Shown: piece after piece, positions 17,920 to 26,178 of the stretch | How positions within the stretch are numbered: the first letter of the stretch is position 1 | Layout of the letters: each line of letters begins with the position of its first letter | Origin: Rhizobium phaseoli | GTDB taxonomy: Bacteria > Pseudomonadota > Alphaproteobacteria > Rhizobiales > Rhizobiaceae | Reading direction: 5' to 3' | Length of the DNA: 64,000 nt | Assembly (NCBI RefSeq): GCF_003985125.1 | Contig: NZ_ML133570.1 | Coordinates: forward strand, 287,833 to 351,832 | The notes under the pieces: generated by a model | Told to the model about the DNA's origin: nothing | The model's database searches: none | The model's input: the letters and a program-made list of their open reading frames with translations, nothing else | Program-made: the position numbers and the translations under genes

Positions 17920-18341
17920 GGTCAATAGTCCTTGTTGAACTTGGGCTGTGACCGGCGCGAGTTCCGCCCGGCAAAGGTGATCTAGCGACAGGTTGTCTGC
18001 TTGCTGCAGGCGAAAATGCGCATGCCCGTCACGGATGATTCATAAACGTGAAGGACAGTGGCCATGTTCCCGCGGGCAAACCGCACGCCGAACGCAGGCG
18101 ATGTCGCCTGCGGCTGGAAGGCCGGTCGTGACTTTCGGCATGCCCGCACTATGTCCTCCTCGGACGGACAGAACGATTTCGTGTCGCCCGGACTATCGCC
18201 ATTCGCCCGAGGAAAAGTCAAGGACATTTGTGCATTTCAATTGACATAAGTGTCACGCCCGTCATTATTCCGGCAACAAACGCGCCGTGACAGCCGTTCA
18301 TCCCAAAAGGGATTTAGGGCAGGAATTCGGCTGGAGGAGAT
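17920..18341. other. 422-base gene-free region between tal and the SorC-type regulator
   Basis: Holds the divergent promoters. A palindrome GCAGGCGA-TG-TCGCCTGC is at 18092-18109, and a promoter with an operator-like site is at 18241-18269. Two short overlapping open frames in the middle (about 17982-18249) lack ribosome sites and recognisable domains and are not called as genes. Confidence 0.6.
18241..18269 (+). promoter_or_regulatory. Promoter of the SorC-type regulator with overlapping operator
   Basis: TTGACA (18241-18246), 17-base spacer, ATTATT (18264-18269). The perfect inverted repeat TGACA-TAAG-TGTCA (18242-18255) covers the -35 box, which fits autorepression by the downstream regulator. 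Confidence 0.55.
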
Positions 18342-19322
18342 GTGGTCAAGCTCAAACGCGGCACGCACACCGCCTATTCCGAGGCATCCTCGCTGCGGCT
18401 ACGCGCCGCATGGCTCTATTACAACGAGGGCCTGACCCAGAAGGATGTCGCCGAACAGCTCGGCATCAGCCGCACCACCGTCATCCGCCTGCTCGACGAA
18501 GCGATGAAACGCAGCGAGGTGCAGATCTGGATCAACGATTCAATCGGCGACTGCGTCGAACTCGCGGTGAAGCTGGAGCGCGCCTACGGTCTCGACGAGG
18601 CGATCGTTGTGCCGTCACCGGTCCATGGCGATGTCGATTCGCTGGCAAAGAATGTCGGCCTTGCGCTTGGCCAGTTCCTTTCCGAAGCCATTCCGGATGA
18701 CTATACGATCGGCGTCGGCTGGGGCCGCACCATGACCGCCTCGCTATCGAGCTTCCGGCCGCCGCGCCGGAGCAATTGCAAGGTCGTCTCGCTGCTCGGC
18801 GGCATCGTCGCCGTCCACCAGACGAACCCGATCGACTACACATGGCGGCTGGCAAATCAGCTCGGCGCCGAATGCTACATGTTCCTGGCGCCGCTTCTCG
18901 TCGATTCCATCGCGACCAAGCGCAATCTGATCGAAAAATGCGGGCTGGACACGATCTATCGTCTCGCCGAGAATCTCGATCTAGCGATCGTCAGCTGCGG
19001 CGATATCGGCCCGCACTCGACCTCGCTGTCGGAAGGCTGGATCTCGAAGGCCGAACTGCAGGAACTGATCGAAGCCGGCTGCGTCTGCGACACCATGTTC
19101 AACTTCCTCGACAAGGACGGCAACTCGGTCGACCACTCGATCAATCGTCGGGTGATGTCCGTCGATCTCGACACGCTGAAGGAGGCCAAGCACATCGTGC
19201 TCTCCTCCGGCGGCGCCCACAGAGCCATCGCCATCCGCGCCACGATCAAGCGCATCGGCTGCAACACGCTGATCACCGATGAGGGCGCCGCGCGGGCGCT
19301 GCTGGAACTGGCGGAGCGATAG
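18342..19322 (+). CDS. SorC/DeoR-type sugar-binding transcription regulator
   Basis: 326 residues. The N-terminal helix-turn-helix lies near 20-60 (LYYNEGLTQKDVAEQLGISR, TTVIRLLDEAMKR), followed by the SorC sugar-phosphate-binding domain (about 70-320) with a phosphosugar-isomerase-like fold: IGVGWGRTMTASLSSF, VSLLGGIV and a C-terminal NTLITDEGAARALLEL. GTG 18342 follows GGAGGAG. The target is not evident: tal diverges 422 bases away and is a plausible partner. It is a paralogue type of the regulator at 32832-33785. Confidence 0.9.
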   Translation: MVKLKRGTHTAYSEASSLRLRAAWLYYNEGLTQKDVAEQLGISRTTVIRLLDEAMKRSEVQIWINDSIGDCVELAVKLERAYGLDEAIVVPSPVHGDVDSLAKNVGLALGQFLSEAIPDDYTIGVGWGRTMTASLSSFRPPRRSNCKVVSLLGGIVAVHQTNPIDYTWRLANQLGAECYMFLAPLLVDSIATKRNLIEKCGLDTIYRLAENLDLAIVSCGDIGPHSTSLSEGWISKAELQELIEAGCVCDTMFNFLDKDGNSVDHSINRRVMSVDLDTLKEAKHIVLSSGGAHRAIAIRATIKRIGCNTLITDEGAARALLELAER

Positions 19323-19348
19323 GCGACGAACGACCCGCGCCCGCCCGG

Positions 19349-20221
19349 TCAGGCGTGCGCCGATTCCCAGCCGAGCATCGCCCGCTTGCGGGTGAGGCCC
19401 CAGTGGTAACCCGTCAGCGCGCCGTTCTTGCCGAGCGCCCGGTGGCAGGGCACCACAAAGGAGATCGGATTTGCGCCGACCGCCGCACCCACGGCGCGCT
19501 GCGCCGTCGGCCGCCCGATATCATTGGCGATATCGGAATAGGTGACAGCCTTGCCGAACGGGATTTTCAGCAGGCTCTCCCAGACGCGCACCTGAAAATC
19601 CGTTCCGATCAGCACAACGCGCAGCGGCTGATCGGAAGACCATTTGCCGGGCTCGAAGATACGGGCGGCGTAAGGAACCGTCGCCTGTAGATCCTCGATG
19701 TAACAGGCGTTCGGCCAGCGGCAGGTCATGTCCTCGAGGCAGGCCCGCTCGTCGCCGGAATCGCTGAAGGCAAGGCCGGCAAGGCCACGATCGGTCACCA
19801 TGATCAGCGCCACGCCGAAGGGGCAGATGTGGAAGCCGTAGCGGATCGTGAGACCTCCGCCCCTGGCTTTCCATTCGCCCGGCGACATCGCCTCATGGGT
19901 GACGAAGAGATCATGCAGGCGGCTTGGCCCGGAGAGGCCGACCTCGATCGAGGTTTCCAGCAACGGCATGTCTTCCTTGCGCAGCAGCCGCTTGGCGTGA
20001 TCGAGCGTCACCGCCTGCAGGAAACCCTTGGGCGAGAGGCCGGCCCAGCGGGTGAAGGTCTTCTGCAGCTGCGTCGGCGACTGATTGAGCCGCGTCGCGA
20101 TCGCCTCCAGCGAAGGCTGATCGCGGTAATCCTCGGTGATGAGTTCGATCACCCGACGGACGATATCATAATCAGGGCCGTCAGGCGTGATGTCTGTCTG
20201 CAGGTTCGAAATCATATCCAT
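19349..20221 (-). CDS. Methylated-DNA-protein cysteine methyltransferase with AraC-type HTH (truncated Ada type)
   Basis: Suicidal repair of O6-alkylguanine combined with a DNA-binding domain. 290 residues: AraC-like helix-turn-helix at about 15-110 (SLEAIATRLNQSPTQLQKTF), then an Ogt/AdaB domain (about 125-290), in which the acceptor Cys near 259 lies in VVPCHRALGKNGALTGY. The zinc-binding phosphotriester domain of full Ada is absent, so methyl-dependent switching of DNA binding must differ or be missing. ATG 20221 follows AAGGAGAAAGACG and is preferred to an upstream start that would add 17 residues. Confidence 0.92.
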   Translation of the reverse strand: MDMISNLQTDITPDGPDYDIVRRVIELITEDYRDQPSLEAIATRLNQSPTQLQKTFTRWAGLSPKGFLQAVTLDHAKRLLRKEDMPLLETSIEVGLSGPSRLHDLFVTHEAMSPGEWKARGGGLTIRYGFHICPFGVALIMVTDRGLAGLAFSDSGDERACLEDMTCRWPNACYIEDLQATVPYAARIFEPGKWSSDQPLRVVLIGTDFQVRVWESLLKIPFGKAVTYSDIANDIGRPTAQRAVGAAVGANPISFVVPCHRALGKNGALTGYHWGLTRKRAMLGWESAHA

Positions 20222-20301
20222 CGTCTTTCTCCTTGTCACAAGGAGATAATCAATAGGCCTCGGCCAAACCACCCGATTCTTGCGGCACGCGCCTGATCCG
20301 T

Positions 20302-20799
20302 TCAGATGCGCTGCTTGACGGTCGCGAGCGCCCCCTTGAAGGCCTTGGCGAAGCTTTCGCGATCATCGGGGTTGAGGAAGGAGCCGATATCCGTGCGCCG
20401 GCCCTCGCCGAAAATATGCATGGAGAGAATGCCGATCTCCTGGTGCCGGCGGACGAGGAAGCGCGTCCAGAACGGATTGAAATGATGCTCCACCATCCGC
20501 CCGGATGGCGCGAATTTGCGCACCGATACGTCGGTGCGCGAGACGGTGATCTCCTCGCGCGCCCGTCCGGAGCGGTAGTTCAGCCAGAAGGCGCCGTAGA
20601 GCAGGGCGAAATCCAGCCCGAAGAAAAAGCCGATCGGCCAGGCGCCGGTGGCGATGAAGAACATCCCATAGACAAAGCAGACGGCGCCGCACAAAATGAG
20701 CAGCACCTTGAAGCCCCGGCGGCCGAGCGACCGATGGGGAAGCAGCTCGGCGGCGAAAACAGGCGGCTCGTTGAAGCTGTCGGCGTTGCTTTCCGTCAT
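20302..20799 (-). CDS. DUF2244-family membrane protein
   Basis: 165 residues with two adjacent helices (about 32-70: GFKVLLILCGAVCFVYGMFF and GFFFGLDFALLYGAFWL) and a C-terminal cytoplasmic domain with EEITVSRTDVSVRKF and GSFLNPDDRESFAKAFKGAL, matching DUF2244 proteins of alphaproteobacteria; function unknown. ATG 20799 gives the usual length; a longer start at 20823 would overlap the divergent nth start. The two genes' start codons are only about 22 bases apart, so their promoters must lie within each other's coding region. Confidence 0.83.
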   Translation of the reverse strand: MTESNADSFNEPPVFAAELLPHRSLGRRGFKVLLILCGAVCFVYGMFFIATGAWPIGFFFGLDFALLYGAFWLNYRSGRAREEITVSRTDVSVRKFAPSGRMVEHHFNPFWTRFLVRRHQEIGILSMHIFGEGRRTDIGSFLNPDDRESFAKAFKGALATVKQRI

Positions 20800-20821
20800 G
20801 ACCGTTGAGTATAGATTCTCC

Positions 20822-21604
20822 ATGGCGAATCCGAAACTCAAATCCGTGGGCAAACTATCGCAAAACTCGAATGTGATCGCCCGCCGCAAGCCGGCGGCGG
20901 CAGTGAAGACCGCCTATTCCCCGGCCGAGCGCGAGGAAATCTTCCGCCGTTTCTCGGTGCAGCGGCCGGAACCGAGGGGCGAGCTCGAACACACCAATCC
21001 TTTCACCCTCGTCGTCGCCGTCGCGCTCTCCGCCCAGGCCACCGATGCCGGGGTCAACAAGGCGACGCGGGCGCTTTTCAAGATTGCCGATACACCGCAG
21101 AAAATGCTCGATCTCGGCGAGGAGAAGGTCCGCGATTACATCAAGACGATCGGCCTCTATCGCAACAAGGCAAAGAACGTCATCGCGCTTTCCCAGATGC
21201 TGGTCGACGAATTCGCGGGCAGGGTACCGGAGACACGTGAGGAACTGGTCCGCCTGCCCGGCGTCGGACGCAAGACTGCCAATGTCGTGCTCTCCATGGC
21301 CTTCGGCCAGGCGACTATGGCGGTCGACACGCATATTTTCCGTATCGCCAACCGCATCCGGCTTGCTCCCGGCAAGACGCCTGATGAGGTCGAGGCGCGG
21401 CTGATGAAGGTGGTTCCGAAACACTACCTCTATCACGCCCATCACTGGCTGATCCTGCATGGCCGCTATACCTGCAAGGCGCGCCGTCCCGAATGCGAGC
21501 GCTGCGTCATCGCCGACATCTGCAAATCGCCGGAAAAAAGTTCGGATATTCCGGCGCCGCTCGTCGAGCTACCGCCGCAGCTGATCGGCGAGGCCGTCGA
21601 CTAA
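20822..21604 (+). CDS. nth: Endonuclease III
   Basis: Base-excision-repair DNA glycosylase/AP lyase for oxidised pyrimidines. 260 residues, with a ~30-residue N-terminal extension before the E. coli-like core. The helix-hairpin-helix is LPGVGRKTANVVLSMAF, whose Lys is the catalytic amine; the catalytic Asp is in AVDTHIFRIANR. The four iron-sulfur cysteines are in CKARRPECERCVIADIC near the C-terminus. The start is ATG 20822. The 3' end overlaps the convergent TetR gene by 36 bases. Confidence 0.95.
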   Translation: MANPKLKSVGKLSQNSNVIARRKPAAAVKTAYSPAEREEIFRRFSVQRPEPRGELEHTNPFTLVVAVALSAQATDAGVNKATRALFKIADTPQKMLDLGEEKVRDYIKTIGLYRNKAKNVIALSQMLVDEFAGRVPETREELVRLPGVGRKTANVVLSMAFGQATMAVDTHIFRIANRIRLAPGKTPDEVEARLMKVVPKHYLYHAHHWLILHGRYTCKARRPECERCVIADICKSPEKSSDIPAPLVELPPQLIGEAVD

Positions 21605-22156
21605 GGCCGCGATCGCCTTCTCGTAATCCCGCCTGTCCCCACCCGCCTCGATCGCGATCGCCGCACGGTCGAAGGCTGCCGACAGCAGTGTCGTCAGCGG
21701 GCCGAGCAGTCCGCCTGCCTCGGGCAGAAGCGCTGCAAGCCCGTGCCGCAAACTCACCTCCGCATTCTCCGCATCCAGTGCCGCGACCGCCGGCCATCCG
21801 AGAACGGCTGGCGCCTCCATCAGCAGCAACCGCGTTCGCCCTGGCTGGGCCATTGCAGCGAAATAGGCCGAAGCGCCGGCGATCAGCGCCACGCGCGGCC
21901 CATCCCCCGGCGCTGAAGACGCCTCGATCGACTTGGCCACCGCTTGCGCCTCCGAGGCGATCACCGCCTGGAAAAGCGCCTTCTTGTCCTCGAAATGATG
22001 GTAAAGTGCACCGCGTGTCACGCCCGCCGCCGCAACGATTTCCGGGGTTGCCGTTTCGGCATAGCCCTTTTCGACGAAAAGGCGCCGTCCGGCGTCGACT
22101 AACGCCCGCCTCGTCTGTTCCGTTCTCTCGCGATTGCTGCGGCCCATAAGAGCCAT
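21569..22156 (-). CDS. TetR/AcrR-family repressor
   Basis: 195 residues; helix-turn-helix at about 12-58 (RRALVDAGRRLFVEKGYAET, VTRGALYHHFEDKKALFQAV), with a C-terminal TetR_C domain. ATG 22156 or ATG 22147 could start it. It diverges from a glyoxalase-fold gene and the 71-base gap contains two strong palindromes with ACATACA/TGTATGT arms, so it very probably represses both itself and its neighbour. The 3' end overlaps nth by 36 bases in antiparallel orientation. Confidence 0.92.
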   Translation of the reverse strand: MALMGRSNRERTEQTRRALVDAGRRLFVEKGYAETATPEIVAAAGVTRGALYHHFEDKKALFQAVIASEAQAVAKSIEASSAPGDGPRVALIAGASAYFAAMAQPGRTRLLLMEAPAVLGWPAVAALDAENAEVSLRHGLAALLPEAGGLLGPLTTLLSAAFDRAAIAIEAGGDRRDYEKAIAALVDGLADQLRR

Positions 22157-22210
22157 TTACATACAAACGGCATGTATGTTAATAGGCAAAAAAACATACA
22201 GCCTGTATGT
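22156..22210. promoter_or_regulatory. Promoter of the VOC gene with two TetR-type operators
   Basis: Rightward promoter TTTACA (22156-22161), 18-base spacer, TAATAG (22180-22185). The first palindrome, ACATACA-N7-TGTATGT (22159-22179), fills the spacer. The second, ACATACAG-C-CTGTATGT (22194-22210), sits at and after the expected start site. This is a textbook repression layout. Confidence 0.7.
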
Positions 22211-22227
22211 AAACTAGGGAGCGAGAG

Positions 22228-22653
22228 ATGAAATCGACCAACTATTATCCGGTGATCATGACGGATGATGTTCCCGGCACCGCTGGCTTCTACAGCAGCC
22301 ACTTCGGTTTTAGGGCTCTGTTCGAAACCGACTGGTACGTTCACCTGCAATCGGCCGAGACGGAGCACGTCGCGCTTGCCATCCTCGACAGCCGCCACGA
22401 GACCATTCCTGCCGTCGCCCGCGCCGGCGTTCGCGGCCTGCTGCTCAATTTCGAGGTCGAGGATGTCGATGCCATCTACGAAACCTGCCTGAAAGGTGGC
22501 CTGCCGATTCTCAGGGAGATCCGCAACGAGGATTTCGGCCAGCGGCATTTCATCACCGCCGATCCGAACGGCGTGCTGATCGACGTGATCAAGCCGATTC
22601 CCCCGAGTGCGGAATTCGCGGCGATGTACGACGCCTCGGCCCTGCCCGGCTGA
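22228..22653 (+). CDS. VOC/glyoxalase-fold protein
   Basis: 141 residues of the vicinal-oxygen-chelate fold (glyoxalase/bleomycin-resistance/dioxygenase superfamily): [19 protein letters not shown] at the start, [13 protein letters not shown], and [14 protein letters not shown] near the end. It could be a glyoxalase-like detoxifier or a drug-binding protein; the substrate is not readable. It is under the control of the divergent TetR protein, judging by the operators. The ribosome site AGGGAGCGAGAG precedes ATG 22228. Confidence 0.85.
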   Translation: MKSTNYYPVIMTDDVPGTAGFYSSHFGFRALFETDWYVHLQSAETEHVALAILDSRHETIPAVARAGVRGLLLNFEVEDVDAIYETCLKGGLPILREIRNEDFGQRHFITADPNGVLIDVIKPIPPSAEFAAMYDASALPG

Positions 22654-22656
22654 GCC

Positions 22657-23370
22657 TCAGACGCGCGACCCGGTATCGCGCGCGGAAATCAGCTTGTGCA
22701 GATGCACCATCATGCCGGCGGCAAAGAGCGGTGTCAGCAGATTGACGATGGGGATCATCAGAAACAGCGCGATCACCAGCCCGCCGAGAAAGACGGTCGG
22801 CGCATGTTTGGCCCGGAAGAGTCGCGCGTCCTGCGGCGGACGGAAGCGCATGGCGGCGAACTCGAAGAATTCCCGTCCAAGGAGATAGCCGTTCACCAGA
22901 AAGAAGGCGATCAGATTGACCCCGGGGATAAACAGCAGCAGCAAGGCGACGATATTGCCGAGGATCACCACGCCGAGAAACTTGATCGAGCTTGCCATGG
23001 CAGGACCGAGCGGCATGGCGGCGCCGGGGGCGGCGCCGGGATAATCGCGCTTCTCGATGACATCGGCGACATCGTCGAGAAACAGACCGGCGATCATCGC
23101 CGTTACCGGCGACAATAGCAGCGCCAGCATGAGCGCAAGGCCGATACCGGCAATGATCGCGAAGATCAGCGCAAACCACCCCGCCCAGCCCGGCATATCG
23201 GGAAAGAAGCTTGTCAGCCAGGGAAAGAGGAAGGCCATGAAGGCCCCGCGCAATGCAAACCAGAGACCGACCAGCACCAGAATCGTCAGGCCGAGCACTT
23301 TCCAGAAGACCGATCGCGTTTCCGGCGCGAACAGGTTGGCGAGCGATAGTCGAGCGGCGTCAAGGATCAT
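22657..23370 (-). CDS. CysZ-like (EI24-domain) membrane protein
   Basis: 237 residues with about six hydrophobic stretches. SLANLFAPETRSVFWKVLG at the N-terminus and GREFFEFAAMRFRPPQDARLFRAKH toward the C-terminus match the EI24/CysZ family, whose best-known member is a sulfate permease in enteric bacteria. No cysteine biosynthesis gene is nearby, so sulfate transport is only a possibility. It stops four bases after the convergent VOC gene. Confidence 0.83.
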   Translation of the reverse strand: MILDAARLSLANLFAPETRSVFWKVLGLTILVLVGLWFALRGAFMAFLFPWLTSFFPDMPGWAGWFALIFAIIAGIGLALMLALLLSPVTAMIAGLFLDDVADVIEKRDYPGAAPGAAMPLGPAMASSIKFLGVVILGNIVALLLLFIPGVNLIAFFLVNGYLLGREFFEFAAMRFRPPQDARLFRAKHAPTVFLGGLVIALFLMIPIVNLLTPLFAAGMMVHLHKLISARDTGSRV

Positions 23371-23458
23371 TTCTTCAGCGTCTCCAGTTGCGCAGAAGAT
23401 GTAGGAAAGGGCAATGCCACCGGCAAGAGAGAATAAAATTGCAGGCTGTAATAGAAAC

Positions 23459-23487
23459 TTGTCGCAATATAAGTGCTAATATAATAT
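23459..23487 (+). promoter_or_regulatory. Probable promoter of the RpiR-type gene
   Basis: TTGTCG (23459-23464), 17-base spacer, TAATAT (23482-23487) in a conspicuous AT-rich island within GC-rich DNA. A self-complementary ATAATATTAT (23481-23490) covers the -10 region. About 120 bases of leader remain before the start codon. Confidence 0.45.
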
Positions 23488-23605
23488 TATGGCCGATAGA
23501 ATTAAACATGGGCCTGAGAAGCAGCTTCCGACAATAGTTGCAAAGACAAGGGATCGCGATAGCGCATCCACGGAACGCCTCTGAGGGAATACGGGGGAGG
23601 CTGAT

Positions 23606-24460
23606 GTGGAAGATTTTGTGCACAAACTCAGGCAATACGTTAAAAGCGGCACGCCGGCCGAACGCCGTATCGCGAAATATTTCTCCGAACACCTGAATGA
23701 CCTGCCGTTCGAGACGGCCGCGTCGGTTGCCGACCGGCTGGATCTGTCGCCCATGACCGTCGGGCGCTTCCTGCGCGCGCTCGGATACCAGGGCCTGGAC
23801 AGCGTCAAAGTGGAGATCCGCGAGACCGTGACAACGTCGCCGGCGCAGTTGCAGAGCGCCATGAGTGAACTGCATGCGGATGCTGCGGAAGGCAAACCGC
23901 TCGCCGTGCTGGTCGCCGAACAGATCCAGGCGCTTCATCATATCTATCATCTGACGGCGCAACCGCACTGGTCCGAAGCTGTCAGCCTGATCAGCACCGC
24001 CCGCGAAGTGTCGATTGCCACCCACGCGCGGCTTGCAAGCCTCGCCCATCATTTCTGCCAGCGGTTGACGCAGGCCCGCGACGGCGTTCACACGCTCGAC
24101 AGCGCCGACAACCGTTTTGCCGACCTCTTTGCCCGACCAGCGGTCGATGACGCGCTGCTCGTCATCATCGACTGTCGTCGCTTTGCCAAGGCGCGCCTGC
24201 TTGCCAGAACCGCGCGTCGCTACGGCTACAAGGTGGTCCTCATTTCACCGCAGCAGGCCGATTGGATGGCGGATCAGTCGAACGTCATGCTGCCGCTGCC
24301 GCCCGCCCGCGCCCCCGATCTCGATAATCTTCCGCCGCTGATCGCATTGCTCGATTGCCTGTCGGAGTCGGTCATCCTCGACGTCGGGGAAGAGGCAGCA
24401 CTTCGCCGCCGCCGCATGCTGGAATTCGCAACCGTCCTCGGCGAGACGGCCAACCACTGA
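23606..24460 (+). CDS. MurR/RpiR-family transcription regulator
   Basis: 284 residues: N-terminal RpiR helix-turn-helix (about 1-75, with GTPAERRIAKYFSEHLNDL and AASVADRLDLSPMTVGRFLRALGY), then a SIS phosphosugar-binding domain (about 125-255). GTG 23606 follows GGGGGAGG. It is convergent with the polyol operon, whose last gene is a sugar kinase, and could sense a sugar phosphate made there, but no direct link is visible. The SIS domain is less canonical than in close RpiR relatives: no clear SGxS motif could be picked out. Confidence 0.88.
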   Translation: MEDFVHKLRQYVKSGTPAERRIAKYFSEHLNDLPFETAASVADRLDLSPMTVGRFLRALGYQGLDSVKVEIRETVTTSPAQLQSAMSELHADAAEGKPLAVLVAEQIQALHHIYHLTAQPHWSEAVSLISTAREVSIATHARLASLAHHFCQRLTQARDGVHTLDSADNRFADLFARPAVDDALLVIIDCRRFAKARLLARTARRYGYKVVLISPQQADWMADQSNVMLPLPPARAPDLDNLPPLIALLDCLSESVILDVGEEAALRRRRMLEFATVLGETANH

Positions 24461-24485
24461 AACAGACTTAGATCCTTTCGGCGGC

Positions 24486-24537
24486 TAGAGCATGATGCCG
24501 AAAAGTGTGAGCGGTTTTCGGACGACATCATGCTCTA
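24486..24537. repeat. Dispersed rhizobial palindromic repeat, copy B (most perfect)
   Basis: 12-base perfect arms TAGAGCATGATG and CATCATGCTCTA enclose CCGAAAA and TTTTCGG, with GTGTGAGCGG at the centre. It lies between the convergent RpiR gene and the polyol operon and may double as a bidirectional transcript end. Confidence 0.85.
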
Positions 24538-24594
24538 ACTCTTCAATTTAGAACAGGATTCAGATTTAGGCCGACCCGGCCTAAAACCATGCGT

Positions 24595-26178
24595 CTAACG
24601 CATCGTTTCCAGCTCGGCGCGATGTCGGTACATCGCCAGAAGGCGGCGATAATCGCGGTCGTAGAGAGCCTGCTTCGCCCTGTTGGGCAGCCGTTCCTCG
24701 CCGCCCGGATACATCGCCTCACCGGCCGCCGCCAAATCCCGGTGCAAGCCGCAGGCGACCGATGCCGCGATCGCCGTGCCGAGCAGCACCGCCTCATTCA
24801 TCTTCGGCACCACGAGCTTGCAGCCGGTGGCATCGCTATAAAGTTCCATCAGCACCGGGTTTTTCACATGCCCGCCGGCGATGTGCAGCGTATCCGGCAC
24901 GTAACCATAGTCCTTCATCTTCTCCAGGATATGGCGAATGCCGAGCGCAATGGCCACCGCAGACCGCCAATAGAGTGCACAGAGTCCGTCGAAGGAGGTA
25001 TCGAGCGTCAGCCCGCTGATGGCGCCGACCGCATGCGGATCGGCGCGCGGTGAACGATTGCCGTGAAAATCCGGCAGCACGAAGATGCGCTCGCCGAAAG
25101 CATCGCCTTCCTCGGCCCGCAATTCGGCAATGCGCGCGACGATCCTCTGATGCAGCGCCGCCGTCGGCTGGCCGCCGGCCGCATGCATGCGGACCATGTG
25201 GTCGAGCAGCGCTCCGGTCGCCGATTGCCCGGCCTCCACCAGCCAGGATTGCGGGAAGACCACTTCGTAATAAGGACCCCACATGCCGTGGCTCGGTTTG
25301 CGGTCTTGCGAAAAGGCGACGATGCAGCTCGACGTGCCGGCAATCAGCGCCAGCTGATGCTCGCGTTTCACAGGATCGGCGGCATAACCGCCGAGTGCGC
25401 CGAGCGCGCCGGCATAGGCGTCGATCATCCCGGCCGAGACGTGGCAATCGGTGGTCAGCCCAAGGGCTTCCGCCGCCTCCGGTGTCAGCCGGCCGACGCT
25501 GCCGCCGACCGGCGTCGTCTCATCGGGCAGGCGGCCGCGCGCCTGAAGATCTTCGAGACCGATGCGCTGCAGGAAATCCTGCTGCCAGCCTCTTTCCAGA
25601 TGGGCGAGATAGTTCCATTTTGCCGTCAGCGTGCATCGCGAGCGAGCGAGCGATCCGGTTGATTTCCATGTCATGAAATCGGCGAGATCAAAGAAGTACC
25701 CGGCCTTTTCCCATGTGGCGGGCAGCTTCTTCTTCAGCCACATCAGCTTCGGCATTTCCATTTCCGGCGACATCACGTGGCCGGAATGCTCGAGCACCCC
25801 GTGCTCCGTCGCCGTGCAGAAATCGGCTTCCTTCAGCGCCCGATGGTCGAGCCAGACGATCGTATCGAAACGCTGCTCGCCGCCAGTGGAAACGCTGATC
25901 TGCCGACCCTCGCCGTCGCGCACGACAAGCGAACAGGTGGCATCGAAACCAATCGCGCCGACCGACGCGGCGGCAATAGCGGATTGCGCCATCGCCCCGC
26001 GCACCGCCGTGCAGGCGGCCGACCAGATGTCTTCCGAATCGTGCTCGGCGTGGTTTTCGCGCGGCCGGTTCATTGCGATCGGATGTTCGGCCTTGGCGAG
26101 CAGACGGCCGGCGGCATCGAAGACACCGGCGCGCGCGCTGCCGGTGCCGACATCGACCGCAACCACATGATCACGCAT
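24595..26178 (-). CDS. FGGY-family pentulose kinase of the polyol operon
   Basis: Phosphorylates a ketose produced by the polyol dehydrogenase. 527 residues with the two FGGY actin-like domains: VAVDVGTGSARAGVFD at the start (phosphate-1 loop) and LHIAGGHVKNPVLMELYSDATG near 430 (adenosine region), with GTSSCIVAFS between. It resembles the ribulokinase-like FGGY subgroup (D-ribulose/pentulose) more than XylB, though the substrate is inferred. ATG 26178 overlaps the stop of the HAD gene by one base (TGATG); the TTG at 26181 is not preferred. It is the last gene of the operon. Confidence 0.88.
   Translation of the reverse strand: MRDHVVAVDVGTGSARAGVFDAAGRLLAKAEHPIAMNRPRENHAEHDSEDIWSAACTAVRGAMAQSAIAAASVGAIGFDATCSLVVRDGEGRQISVSTGGEQRFDTIVWLDHRALKEADFCTATEHGVLEHSGHVMSPEMEMPKLMWLKKKLPATWEKAGYFFDLADFMTWKSTGSLARSRCTLTAKWNYLAHLERGWQQDFLQRIGLEDLQARGRLPDETTPVGGSVGRLTPEAAEALGLTTDCHVSAGMIDAYAGALGALGGYAADPVKREHQLALIAGTSSCIVAFSQDRKPSHGMWGPYYEVVFPQSWLVEAGQSATGALLDHMVRMHAAGGQPTAALHQRIVARIAELRAEEGDAFGERIFVLPDFHGNRSPRADPHAVGAISGLTLDTSFDGLCALYWRSAVAIALGIRHILEKMKDYGYVPDTLHIAGGHVKNPVLMELYSDATGCKLVVPKMNEAVLLGTAIAASVACGLHRDLAAAGEAMYPGGEERLPNRAKQALYDRDYRRLLAMYRHRAELETMR

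Noticed and set aside
17982..18249. Two small overlapping frames (about 63 and 81 codons) in the tal/SorC gap
   Set aside because: No ribosome sites, no hydrophobic or domain pattern, and they overlap each other on opposite strands within a promoter region.
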